Shown: positions 52,507 through 64,000 of the stretch, in pieces
How the letters are laid out: every line of letters starts with the position of its first letter
Position numbering within the stretch: the stretch's first letter is position 1
Assembly (NCBI RefSeq): GCF_024713975.1
Contig: NC_091116.1
Coordinates: 12,616,986 to 12,680,985 of the forward strand
Direction of reading: 5' to 3'
DNA: 64,000 bases
Source: Paralichthys olivaceus
Lineage: Eukaryota; Chordata; Actinopteri; Pleuronectiformes; Paralichthyidae
Made by a program: the position numbers and the translations under genes
Notes under the pieces: model-generated
Database searches by the model: none
Told to the model about the DNA's origin: nothing
The model's input: the letters and a program-made list of their open reading frames with translations, nothing else

Positions 52507-54963
52507 GTGAGGTCACTGTGTTTCATTTGAACGTCACCTGGAGAATAGTTTAGCTCTGTGACGTGTTGAAAGCGTCACACTCTTCTTGTCGCTGTCGTGT
52601 TGGTGTCTCGGGTTAGCCTGAATGCTAATGCGTGTTTGACTCTGTGGAGTTTTAAACGTCACATTCACAGGTTGAACGCAGAATTCCCTTCATTCTGCAG
52701 CGACTCCTGGTCGTGGATCTGTTCGTGGATCTGTTCGTGGACCCCGGTGTTGTGTTGCACCATTCAACCCGTGCATTTAGAACCAGGCCGAGCGCCCACA
52801 GGTGCAATAAAACCCCGCAGAGAGGAGCACTAAACAATCCCTGTTCACTTTAATGTCCAGTTTTATTAGAGCGCCCGACTCTCTGTCCGCAGCCAGGATC
52901 ATGTTTCAAAGTTTACATCTTTATGTCTGAGGCACAGAGAGGAAGAGAAGCTGTAAGAAAGCTTCTCTGTGCTGCGTGTTGACATGTTCTAGATCCTGGA
53001 ACAACTTTAATCCAGCTGAGAGGACGAGCACAGTGAGAGGAGTGAGCACTGAAATTCATTTTATAAGCAACTTATCCGCTGACACACAGGGAATGCATTC
53101 AATTCGAACAGGAGACGGGTTATTGATTATTTAAATCCAGTTTTCTTGTAATTTTTTAATGTTTATATGGTTTAGGAAACTATATTATCCCAAAAGGAGC
53201 AAAGAACTTGAGGCATTCGAAGAAAGTGAAGTTTTGAAATGTCTGTATTAAAAATCTATTATGATTTTTATAGCAAATGGAAAATACTGTTATAAACGTG
53301 AGCTTGTCTCCGTTCATTGAAACAAGGCGCAGGAGTAATTCTTCATTTCATAACGAAGTATACATTTCTAACTCTCGAGGCTCATTACACTCTCCACGCT
53401 CCGTGTTTGTCTTCATTATTCCTCCTGCACCGCTGCTCTAATTAAAGACGTTCCATTCTGATCATTATTTACTGGAAAGCTCCAACACAGCGTGAAATGA
53501 GCCGTGTTTGAAACGGCTAAAAGAAATGTAATAACAAAATAAACACATTGGGAATATTGTGATTAGTAGGAATTATAGATATGAAGAGAAATTAAACCAG
53601 GTTAGTTAAACACTATTCCTTGTTTTCTAGTCAGGTTTTCAAAGGTCTAAGTTAATATTTCAAATAAAATCCTCCTCACTCACTCTGTTTGTCTTCCTTT
53701 GCTCTTGACGACCTTTTCAATTTTCTCTAAAGTGAATAGAAAACAACAGAACCTCAGTTTATAATGTTAAAAGCTGCTCATGCTCGATAAATGTGATTAT
53801 TTACTGGACAATAAAATATGATTATTGGCATGAAAAACAGCCGGATCATGAAATATGCATCGTGCTCTTACATCTTTAATGAGGGCAACGGTTTACTGTA
53901 ACGTGCAAAGACAAGTCTGGGAAGACGGATGAAGACTTAACTCGCAGACTGATTTATTTATTTATAGGTCGGTATCTGCAAACGTCTTGTTTTTACAAAA
54001 TATACAAGATGCATTTGCGTTTGAATCTCACCAACAAGATGTTCATCTCGAGTTCTCTATGTCTGTTTGTATTTATGATTTTTACCCTCAATTGTCCGCA
54101 GGTGTGGACGTTTGTGTGTCTCCACCCTGTGATTCGCTGGTGACCAGGATGTGCCCCGCCCGTCGTCCAGCTGTGTATTGGCTCCAGCTCCGACCCTCAA
54201 AACGAGCAGAGGTACGGAGACGGACGGACGAGTAGAAACTGGCTTGACTGGGATTAATGGAATAACAATGAAATGAATGACAACGTTAATTATTTCTGAA
54301 AATGCTGCGTGGCTAAAGGAAATGCAGTGTGACGCTCTGTGTGCTCACACTTCTTATTCCATGTGTAATGGATTAAAAAAATAATGAACATGCTCATTAA
54401 ATACTCTACTTGCGATATGATGACGTTAGTTTATATGTATGTTCTGGGTTTTCATCGTTAGCTGTTTGTATATCTTAGCGTCTTCTGTTGCAGACGTGGA
54501 TTCAACAGGTTCACGACGGGTCCGAGTCTTTGGTCAAACGTGAATTCATCAGCGTGAGTCCTTCAAACAAAAAACAAAAAATCAACACGTTCTGTCAGAA
54601 CAGCTTTTAATGCAAAACGCTGAACCTCCTGCCCTCACATGCTTTGAATAGAACCGTCAGAGAAAAGCGCTCAGTGTAAAAAAAAAAAAGCTCAGCACCA
54701 AACGCCTGCAATATCTTCGCCTGGAGCAAATTTGCATTCTGATGAAGAAACGTCTTGGTATGTGGGAGGATCTGGCAAACGTCCTGGTTTATGAACGGTC
54801 TGTCAGCGGCATGTGAAGCGGCACATACAGGAGACGAGAGGGTTTATTCAGACCGTGTTCTGCTGGAGAGGCAAACAACGGAGGTGGAAATAAAACAAAT
54901 AGTGTTTTTAAATAACGACGAGGAGGAGCGTCTCCAGTCGTCAGCTTCGATCCGCTCAGAGTC

Positions 54964-54999
54964 GAGGAGGAGGAGGAGGAGGAGGAGGAGGAGAGGGGG
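54964..54999. repeat. (GAG/AGG)n purine repeat
   Basis: A run of about ten AGG triplets just upstream of the dpp10 start exon, on the purine strand. Confidence 0.9.
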
Positions 55000-55109
55000 A
55001 GTCTCAGGAAACTTCACATCTGAGCTGCTGCTGCTGCTGAGGAGGATTTTAATCTGACTCCCTGTGTTTCAGATATTGAGGAGCATTGAGTGAAAAGCGA
55101 GGAGCAGCG

Positions 55110-55169
55110 ATGAATCAAACTGCATCTGTGTCTCATCAGATCGAGTGTCAGCCGGTCAAAGATGTCAAG
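55110..55169 (+). CDS. dpp10: first coding exon of dpp10, dipeptidyl-peptidase-like Kv4 channel auxiliary subunit (3' continues beyond window)
   Basis: Acceptor tgtgtttcag at 55072 is followed by 37 nt of 5' UTR and ATG AAT CAA ACT, encoding 20 residues, MNQTASVSHQIECQPVKDVK, and a donor gtagga in phase 0. MNQTASVSH followed by an I-C-QP pattern is the N-terminus of one of the alternative DPP10 starts I remember from mammals. DPP10 is a type II membrane protein lacking peptidase activity that traffics and gates Kv4 potassium channels; this exon makes part of its short cytosolic tail. The next exons, with the membrane segment, are not in the window, consistent with the very long first introns of this gene. 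Only 20 residues support the call, but the match is specific and fits the synteny. Confidence 0.8.
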
Positions 55170-58100
55170 GTAGGATCCACTTACACTTTCTCCCCTCGTA
55201 TGTAAACACAACGTATTCGTGCTCAAAGTTTTCACCCTACTTTATTTTAGCTTTCACACTTTCCCCAGAAAATTCAGTTTATCTCTGAGTTAACGAAATG
55301 TGTTAACTACAAGTTGGTTTTTCAATTCAAACGTCTCATAAATATGAGAGAAAAATGAAAATGCAGCCGCTCTCTGAATCTCTTTATTTCTTCCGTGAGC
55401 TATTTAACTTCGGATTCAGCTTTTTAACTGTCTTTAAAGGGGCGGGGCCATATGACAATTTGTTTAATTCATCACGTTTTTTTGTTTGAGCTCTTAAGTT
55501 GTTTTTTTTTTTTTTGGTCAAAGCTCTTTCCTCGGTTTCTGCAGAGCCGGTGGATGTAATGTCAGTTTTAATGCTTCGTGGGACATCATGTCGTTACGCT
55601 GGCGTCTGTGACTCTGCCGACTCATTGTTGTGACGGCGATAACTCAAGAACAATAACCTCAGACTTCTCAAAGCTCGTGTGGAGCAGACCTGAGTAGAAT
55701 CTGCTGCATACATTTTCATATTGATGAGGTTTTTAAAGTGTTTTTTGTGTAACAGGAAGGATGAAGGTTTTTAACAACCTGTTGGAATCAAATCATTTGG
55801 AAGCGGAGCTGGAGGATTTCACACGAGCACTGAAATACAGATGTTTTCCTACAAATTATCCAGAGACGCGATGTGTGAGAACACAAACGTCTGAGTCACA
55901 GTGAGCGAGTGGGTGTGTTGATGAGGTTTCTCACACGTGACGGACGTGAAACTGAAAGAATACAAATATTTCAGCCGTACGTGCTGAGGTGAAATAAAGC
56001 TGCATGTGGTTTAAGAGTCAAAGTTTTGCAACGTTTACATGTTAAACTGCAGCTTCTGAGGAAAAGAACACGTATTTAAATGTGGAAGGACGACTTTAAT
56101 TCAGCGTATGGAGACTCATTCAAATCCTCATTTGAAAAGCTAAAGTCCTCACATGTGACGATCAAAGCGAAGGTGTTGTTTTCGGGGACCTTCTCGTGTT
56201 TCATGGCTGATAATCCGAGGCAGAGACGCGGAGACGGCAGCTCCAACATTAAAGGGCCTCATTATCGCTCGCACTTCATGCAAAGCTTCTCTCAGCCCGG
56301 CGTCGAGAGGAAGAGCGGTAAGAGGAAGAGCATAATCCCGCACAATCCAGCCACAGGGCGGCGGGGCGGGGGGAATAATCTGGCAGGAGGAAGCTTTGAG
56401 AAGACGTTTCCTCAGATGCACTGGATTGAATGTTTTCTACAGTAACTCATCTCGTCCAAATTAACCTTAGAACCGTCAGAACGGAACAAATGAGCTTGGA
56501 TCCATTGTTGTTTTTAAATTTGCATTATTCAGCCTGAGTGCTTTTAATTGTGTCATCAATCGTCGCTCAGTAATCCGGCCTCATGTGCCACCAGGTTTTA
56601 GCTGCTTCATGAATAATCCGCCGCCTCTTAAGATGCAGCGTGAAAATTGTGCCGATGCTCAAAGACTTGTTTCACACGTTTAGATCGGAGCCTTGACGCC
56701 GATACAAATAACAGAGCGCCATTTTCAGGGGCCAAGTTGTTGCACCCACTGGACCAGGGTGTGATGATGGGCTGTCCTCTCGCTCAAGACCCACAGGGAT
56801 GAAGAAGAAGACACTGAGGGACGTTCGCTCGTTGCAAACCTGAGGTCCAACAGGGACAGGAACTCACGCTCCAGTCAGAGCTGCTGTGGAGGCGTGGAAT
56901 CTAAACATCTGTCTTCAAGGCAGAAATCTCCAATAGAGGTTCAGACTCATCCAGGGACATTAAATATGCAAACATGCACTGCAGACGTGTTTCTCACTGT
57001 CGAGGTCTTGTATTAAACAGTTTGTGTGCCGACGCTCGGGACTGAACTCAGTTAAACGCCACTTATTGTTCTGCCGAGCTTCTGAAGGCTCCTCGGTTTG
57101 TGAAGCAGCTGTTTCTAAAGTCATCATCTATGATCTGATTGAGTTCCCAGCTGGTTTTGTCTTCCTTCCTCTCGTCTGGTTAAAACCGCCGCCGAGGAGG
57201 TTTCGTGTTTTCACGCTGTGTACGTTTATTGGTTCGTCTGTTTCTCGGCAGCATTGCACAAAAACAACCCGAAAGGATTTGCACAACACTTGGTGAAAGT
57301 ATTTTTTCCAGGTAATAATTCAGGTTTCTTGAAGAAGAGAAATCAATATTATTCCGAGGGACGGATCTATGAGTGTGTGCGATGTTATGCATTCCACTAA
57401 GTGCCACTTCTTTAAGAGCCTCGATAAAGTCCAGCTGGAAGTTGGAAGCTGTCTTCTCATCTCTCTGGAGCACAGAGAGTTGAGCTGATGTACGATTACG
57501 AACCCCAAGTGTAAAAGATTTCTCCTGGTTGCTGTGAAACCGAACAGATTGTCGAGATAAGTAAAAATCTCCAACTACGCTCAAACCCTCTTAATATTAA
57601 CATTAGCCCTGTGTCTTCGCTGCCATCTGTTGCCGTGGAGACGGACATGGATTAAAAATGCTCATTAGCATGTGAGCGGAGGAGGAAGGTGACGAATCCC
57701 GTCCTGTCCTCGTTATCACTGTCTTTACTGCGCTAAAGATAAACATGTCATTATCATGTCGACCTTTCAGCACCGATCAGCTTCACTGGCTCATGTTAAC
57801 AACTCCCACTCACTCACTGACGCTGCTGCTGCGGCAGAACTGCATCATCGCCACGTGCACGCCGCCGATGAAATCCAGAACTTCAAGTCGCTGCTGCCTC
57901 CACAAGTTCGGATGTAAAGACACAGTGTTGGTTGTTCAGGAATCCTCAGTGCAGAGCGGAGCTGTCTGCTCAGCCTACGCTGTGATCCTGTGAAAACCAG
58001 CCCGAGTGTGAGGAGGGATCTCGCTGCCAAGTTTCTGACGACGCACAAGAACACGATCGTTCCAAACGCTGTACCCGCTGCAGAGCCGTCACGGTCACAG

Positions 58101-61100
58101 TAGTACTAACACTGCAACAGGTACTGCAACAAGTACTGCTGCAACATAACGTAACATGACGTTCACCCACACATTTATCTTATCACGTCTCTGATGTCTC
58201 CTCCGTCCTGTCTGTTTATTTTACAGCTTCTGTCTCAGGTGTAAATGACTCAGATTCATCTTTCATAGACACGATATTCTATTGTTTATTTTATTACATC
58301 ATGTTGAATGTTGTACATATTTGGACTGGGGGGGGATTTATAGCATTGCAGCAGCAAAGAGGACGGTAAAATGGAAGCATGTGTAAAAAAGTGATAAATA
58401 AGTAAAACGTGCAATATAAACATCAGGGGAAAGAAATAGGGGTAATATAGATTTCTAATATTTGAGTATAAAACAACACATGTGCCAAACTACTCAACTG
58501 GGACCATTGATTGTGTTTAATATTCTGGTGCTCTGTAAAAGTTGTACAGTTAAACCTGCATTGAGACGCTCATCATTAGAGCTGATTCTGTGCTTTAGTG
58601 TTAAATATTCACAATATTCAGTTGATTCAATCGCTCAAAACCAAAAAACTCAATGAATGAAATAATTCTAAATGTATGCAAGTCTCATTTTTGGTCACTA
58701 GAGGGCAGCTTTACACAAGTAATTACAAAAAGCACTCCAGTGCTTCTTTACACCATATTGTATTTATATTTTATTTCACCTCATTATTTTTATCTCAGGT
58801 TCAAATCCAGTGATCACAGCGAACCACAAAACAAAAAATAAGCTTTGACTTTCAAACCTGCAGTGACAAACGTTCATCAATGAAATGACGGAATAGGAAA
58901 TGTACGTGGAACGTTCCCAGATGAGTCCGGTGTAAACACAAACTCTTGGATTCACACATTTGAAGTCTTGAATCAGTCTTGAGCTGCGCTACAGAGAAAA
59001 CTGGAAAAAGAAGGAGCAGCTGTTGAGTTAATTGCTGCTGCTGGTCAGTCGCAGCACAGAGCTGAATAAAACCCACGGAGAGAGACGGAGATAAGTGAGG
59101 GCTGAGCTATTAAAAGCTTTTTCTTTTATTCGGTAATAAACTCTGATCCACGGCTTCTCTCCAGGTGGAAATATGGGTCTGTTAAAAAAAAAAAAACTGT
59201 AATAACGCACCTTCACATTCTCTGAGCTCATCCAGACCAGATTGTTTTCAGGAGATTTTGAGAAATATTTTTGTTTAGTTAGACGAGAAAAGATTTGACG
59301 TTGTGGTGCAGATCCAGTTGAACAGGCGGGGTCAGGATTTATGTTTCCCCGTTTTTTTTATATCACGACCATAAAATGCGACATTAGTTTATTTATTTCT
59401 TTGTTTTTGCAGGAACATAGAAACAGTGGCTCATGACTCACTGCAAGTAAAAATCCTACACTGGGTTGTGAAAGGCAGAGAACACTCGATGGTCCATTAG
59501 AGTTTTTTTGAAGAGTGAACGTTGAGGCCTAATGTTTCCTGGTTTTGTTTGTCCCACTTCAGCCTCATTGTCCCTTTAACACAGAAAGCTTCGGCTCATC
59601 GGGCCTCAGTGTCACCACCAGACAAATTCCCCCTGACACAGAATTAGATTATCAGCCTAACGATGCCGAGGGAAACTGGGCTGACTGTTTTCACTTATGA
59701 ATGACACCATTTTTTTTTTTTTTATGTAGTAAAATCAGAACGCGATCGTGTGCCGTCTGTTTACTCTGAGGAGGAAAACCAGACGGACGCCAGCGGTAAA
59801 AGAGGAGGAGAGAAACCGCCGGCGGAGTCGTGTTGTCGGACATCGTCCGCTTTTGAGTTTGGAGTTGAAACAGTTTGAATTGTGATCGTCTGGACCATGA
59901 TTGACCCGGAGCTCAGGTTCGTGGAGGTGAGGTGTCCATATGCTCTTATTGACACAAACCACCGCTGCAGAATCAATATGTTGGGGATCTATAACAAAGA
60001 GAGGCTGTAAAATGAGATGTGTCTCACATGTAGAGTTTGATTCGAGGTTGTTTGCGAAGAGGCGACAGACTTTTGGTTTATCGCCATTCTTATCGTAAAG
60101 TCCCAGGAGTGTCAGCTGCCTCCAGAGAGAGCGGAGGCAGCTGAGAAACGGCCCCTGTGGGAGTCGGAGTGTGTCAGGACTTAGATTATTCCTGTAAGCA
60201 CGAGTGATGGAGGAGCTGCTTCTGTAGCAGGACGAGTGAAGTGAGCTGAGGACACTGAAACAAAACAAGAGCGACGCTCTGTTTCATGACATCAGCTCAT
60301 CTGGTGTCAGAAGTTTCATCTTATTTTCGAGATGAATTACTTTCGCAAAGGAAGCATTTGTTGTTTTTTTCCTTCGTCAGCCGGATTAGACAAAAACAAA
60401 CATGTACAATTTTGGTTCCTACGCTAAAAACTGCTTTTCGCAGAACTAAAATGTCAAAGGTCACGTTAAATAAATGTTTCAGGTATTTCCTGTCACATTG
60501 ACGTTTGTTCCAATGTTCATGTATCTGATTCAATTTTCATTTCTTAAGATGAAAACATCTCGATTGGCAGCCGAGACGAACTTACGACTGATCGAGTGGG
60601 TGTTGGCAGCAGGACTTCGGCTTCATATCCGTGTTTTATTTTGGCTTTATTTCTGGTATTTATATTATTTCTGGTGAGTGGGAGGAATGGAGCCGCGTGT
60701 TCCATCTTCATATGCAGGAAGGTGACTCGAGACCCACTTCTGGTTTGACTCTCACGAATCTGTATCCGAACACTGAAACTCCGGGCCGTGCTTCTCTCTT
60801 TGGATCCACTGAAGCTCCTCCGGGGCGTCAGGTTGATAAATGGCGCCGCACACTTGGTCAGTCGCTAAACCTTGACCTACTTGTTTTTCTAGGTCAAGAA
60901 AGCCTGGCTGGTTTTTTGTATGTTGGCTCATGACATTTTTTAACATTTAAATTGTGTAAGCTTCCCATCGCTGATGCTTAAAGAGCTTGTACTCTGAATG
61001 TCTTCCCAGATTCAAATCTCTGTTCATCATGAAGAAATGCTTTGCAGGTGTCTGAGGCGTTCACATGCAGCGGCGGTACACTCCCGCCCACAGCTCTCGG

Positions 61101-63430
61101 TCTTTGTTTGTAATTTTGCATTTCTATAAATGGATGTTTCAGCCTTGAGGTGATCTACAGCGTTGCCACGGTTCAGAGTTTAAAGCCCCTTCTGCTGCAG
61201 AACCCACAGAGGTTTTAATTCATATGCAAGCAGGGGACTTATTACGGTTGTTTACAGTTTGGTCCTTGAGTGAATTTCTTCCTTTATGAACTCTGTCCTT
61301 TAGAGGAAAGATTAAAAAAAACGTGATAGCAGAAGGTCAAGTGTGTTTACTTTGTTTTTGAGAAATACACACAGGCTGAATTTTGATTTAAAATACTGTT
61401 CATGTTTGATTGCACCAGCACATAAAGAAATAATGATTCTCTTCAGAGAGGAAGAGAAGTGAAACACATTTCCTCAGTATTTTGTGACTTAAACCTGCTC
61501 TTATCAGGACTTTAGAACCTTCTGGGTCAATTAACCCACTTTAGAGGCGTCCTTATCACTCCACTTTCCCTCCGAACCTCGGCGGTGCCAAACTTTGAGC
61601 CCGGTGGGTTTCCGTCCCGGCAGCAGGTTAATTACATTCACCTGGCGTCCCGGCCGTGAATCCCTTCCTGATAAGATGGAAGGAGTGAAGCCCAGGAGGG
61701 TTTAGAGATCAGGCAAGTGGAGGAATCTCACGCTCGTGACTAAACGACCGGACACAAGCTGTCGAGTGTTGGCGGCTGCTGGTTGAAACTATCTGGATGT
61801 TGAAGTCAAGTTGAAGTTAAATTCTCACAGACAGACAGACAGGCCGATGACACAATGATGAGAAACCACAAATTAGCTTCTGCACAGAGATGAATATTGT
61901 TTTCACTGTTCCACACAGAAAACGTCAGAAAAGGCCGGAGCACTCACACGGATGCTGGAGCTGATAATGCACAAAGTAGCCTCGCGGTCTGAAAAGGCAA
62001 GTGGAGCCGGTTTCTGCCTCGGGGATATTAGTGAACTTCCCAAACGTCAGCACAGGTCAGTGGGAACCAGATCATTTCCATGTGGTCTCTGGTTCCGCCT
62101 GTTTAATATTTAATGCCAAAGAGAAAAACACTCCGACCTCGAGCTTTGAGGATCCTTCCTTCTCTTTTCACTTCCACCCTTCAGCCTCGGCCTCTCCCTG
62201 ACCTCCTGCCTTTGCTCCCTCAGTTTCCCTCAGATGCACGTCTCATGATTTCCTAACTCTTGATGCTGAACTCTGAAGATCTTAACTAAAGACGCTGTCG
62301 GGTCTTGAGAGGCAGTTGGGGCTCGATGATGATCGTATATAAATGAAAGGGAGAAAGGTTTCCCCAACATTTGCTCTCACGAGGAGACTTGTATCAGCAG
62401 GTCTCATTGTCTTTTAGCGTCCACTGCTCCATCTTCATCCCCTCCCTCCTCTTCTGGTCTTTATTTTCAGACGGGATCGTGTGCACAGCCTGTGTGTGTG
62501 GTTTGCGTCTTCAGGGCTTTCTCTGTGACACCTATCAGTTTGCATCCAGTCACTTGGCAGCGGGAAAGGCCAGCTGGTTACTGATCCGCCCGATTGTCTC
62601 GCTCCGTTCTGCTCTGAAGGGATTTCAGACGAAGCCGTGGTCTCAGCTAGAATCTTATAATTTATTTCTGAGGGATATTCTAACGCTAGATATTACAGGA
62701 GGGCTCAACGTCCCTGAAGTGATAGTGTGGGAATAGTGGAGTGACGTCATCAGAGGTAAAAATACCACGGAGTGCTACACACGGTCGTACTGTAAATATG
62801 AACACTGCTAAAGGATCAGAGTGTTTCTGTTTCTTCACTATAATTAGATTTTTAGAGACACATGTAAACCGCTGCAACACAAGATGATGGAATATCTTTT
62901 TATTCCATCAAAGCATGTGTTTGCATAAGCAGGTTGCTAATTAATGATTCTTAATTAATCTCAACCGACCAACGACTGAGTTGCTTGAATTGATTTAACG
63001 TGGGGCTGAACTTTAAACTCTCTGTCAGACTGCGTCACATTTATAAAGGTTTTGTTCAACGGACCCGTAGAAGTCTCAAAAACACAAAAAGGCTGCAGAG
63101 TAACAGAAACTAAATCAGTTATTGTCAAAACCGACAACACGAACACTGATTTTATTCAGATTCAATGGAACAGTGTTTATTGTTAATTACAGGAACAACG
63201 TAAGCTGCTGCACTTCTACGTGACACGCTAACAAAACAACCTGGTTTACAGTAAAATGAATGAAATACATTTTAAAATGATGAAACGATGAATGGAGGCT
63301 GGGAAGCTTCCGAACAGAACCACGGACAGAACCACGTCCACTGTGGGTCAGCACCACGGACAGAGGCGTGAAAATAGATTTAGATGTAATAGATGAAATC
63401 GGTCGATTCGCAGAAAATAATCCTGTTCAC
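55170..63430 (+). other. dpp10: dpp10 first intron
   Basis: More than 8 kb without a conserved exon. ORFs at 56080-56445, 57180-57584 (-), 57745-57993, 59735-60268 (-) and 62371-62736 have no recognisable domain, splice partners or coherent composition. Poly-T/poly-A runs occur near 55501-55516 and 59710-59724. Confidence 0.5.
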
Positions 63431-63650
63431 AGACGTACACAGATGTACACAGATGTACACAGATGTACACAGATGTACACAGATGTACACAGAAGTACAC
63501 AGACGTACACAGACGTACACAGACGTACACAGATGTACACAGAAGTACACAGACGTACGCAGACGTACACAGACGTACACAGACGTTCACAGAAGTACAC
63601 AGAAGTACACAGAAGTACACAGACGTACACAGAAGTACGCAGACGTACGC
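63431..63650. repeat. 10-bp minisatellite, 22 units
   Basis: Exactly 22 tandem decamers AGANGTACAC, where the fourth base is T, C or A; three units end ACGC and one carries GTTC. Because 10 is not a multiple of three, every frame reads a 30-bp superperiod, and absence of stops opens several frames on both strands. These ORFs are not genes. Confidence 0.97.
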
Positions 63651-64000
63651 AGTTGCATCGCATTTGTTTTCAAAATAAAATGATCAAAACTGTGTCAAAA
63701 TAAAATCTGTGATATTGGTCAGATATGAGTCAAACTGTTTCCTGTTCAAACCAGGTTTGACGAGGGTCCATTTGTTTTAACGCTCGTGCACATTCAGTAA
63801 TTCAAGTAACTTAATAAACATTTTATTATCATTTTCTATGACGCAAATACCAAGTAAATATCCATATTGGTAACTAACTGTGTGTATTTATATAATATAA
63901 TATAGGAACAATAATATAATTGTGTAGATGTTTCCCCACATCTGTGGTTGTTCTACAGAAGTAAAAGCGAAGTAGAGGAAGCGAGTGAAGGGGGTTTTAT
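63651..64000. other. end of window, dpp10 intron 1
   Basis: AT-rich unique sequence with no exon or repeat seen. Confidence 0.4.

Noticed and set aside
57180..57584. 134-codon minus-strand ORF in dpp10 intron 1
   Set aside because: No recognisable domain, no exon partners and mixed composition; consistent with a chance ORF.
57745..57993. Possible LINE reverse-transcriptase tail (LHWL motif)
   Set aside because: Only four residues resemble the LINE consensus, and the sequence on both sides does not continue the similarity.
63368..63703. Several Tyr/Thr/Val-rich ORFs on both strands
   Set aside because: They are generated by the 10-bp tandem repeat alone.

Overview
This is vertebrate nuclear DNA, almost certainly from a teleost fish. 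The genes are split into many short exons by compact GT-AG introns of about 70-600 bp plus a few longer ones. (CA)n/(GT)n microsatellites are abundant, some fragments resemble dispersed repeats known from fish, and the proteins closely resemble vertebrate families. No bacterial, phage or CRISPR feature is present. Exon boundaries were placed by hand from splice consensus and reading phase. For four genes the exon lengths sum to an exact multiple of three, which is a strong internal check.

Layout from left to right. (1) <1-11675 (+): the 3' three-quarters of inpp4a (inositol polyphosphate-4-phosphatase type I), with two alternative last exons, one encoding a C-terminal membrane anchor. (2) 13993-16001 (+): a 334-aa SDR9C-type dehydrogenase, best matched to bdh1, behind a TATA-containing promoter. 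(3) 16546-20681: gene-free, with a 38-unit, 25-26 bp minisatellite. (4) 25348-20753 (-): a complete neuronal nicotinic receptor alpha subunit, best matched to chrna2, 552 aa, with one GC-AG intron. (5) 41889-27498 (-): complete shroom2 (PDZ, ASD1, ASD2; 1576 aa in 11 coding exons, one an 18-nt microexon). (6) 44360-45260 (+): an unrecognised His/Gly-rich protein built on a 30-bp, 10-codon tandem repeat. (7) 46309-51303 (+): a plasma-membrane Na+/H+ exchanger, best matched to slc9a2 (NHE2), with an apparent reading-frame conflict in its last exon. (8) 55110-55169 (+): the first coding exon of dpp10, whose first intron fills the rest of the window and holds a 22-unit, 10-bp tandem repeat.

The genes do not form a pathway; they are independent eukaryotic transcription units. 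inpp4a, slc9a2/slc9a4 and dpp10 all lie on human 2q as I recall, so the window looks like a conserved 2q block with bdh1-, chrna2- and shroom2-type genes inserted into it. No wholly new system is obvious. The most distinctive items are the His-rich repeat gene, the paired splice choice in inpp4a that only works in combination, and the two 18-nt microexons.
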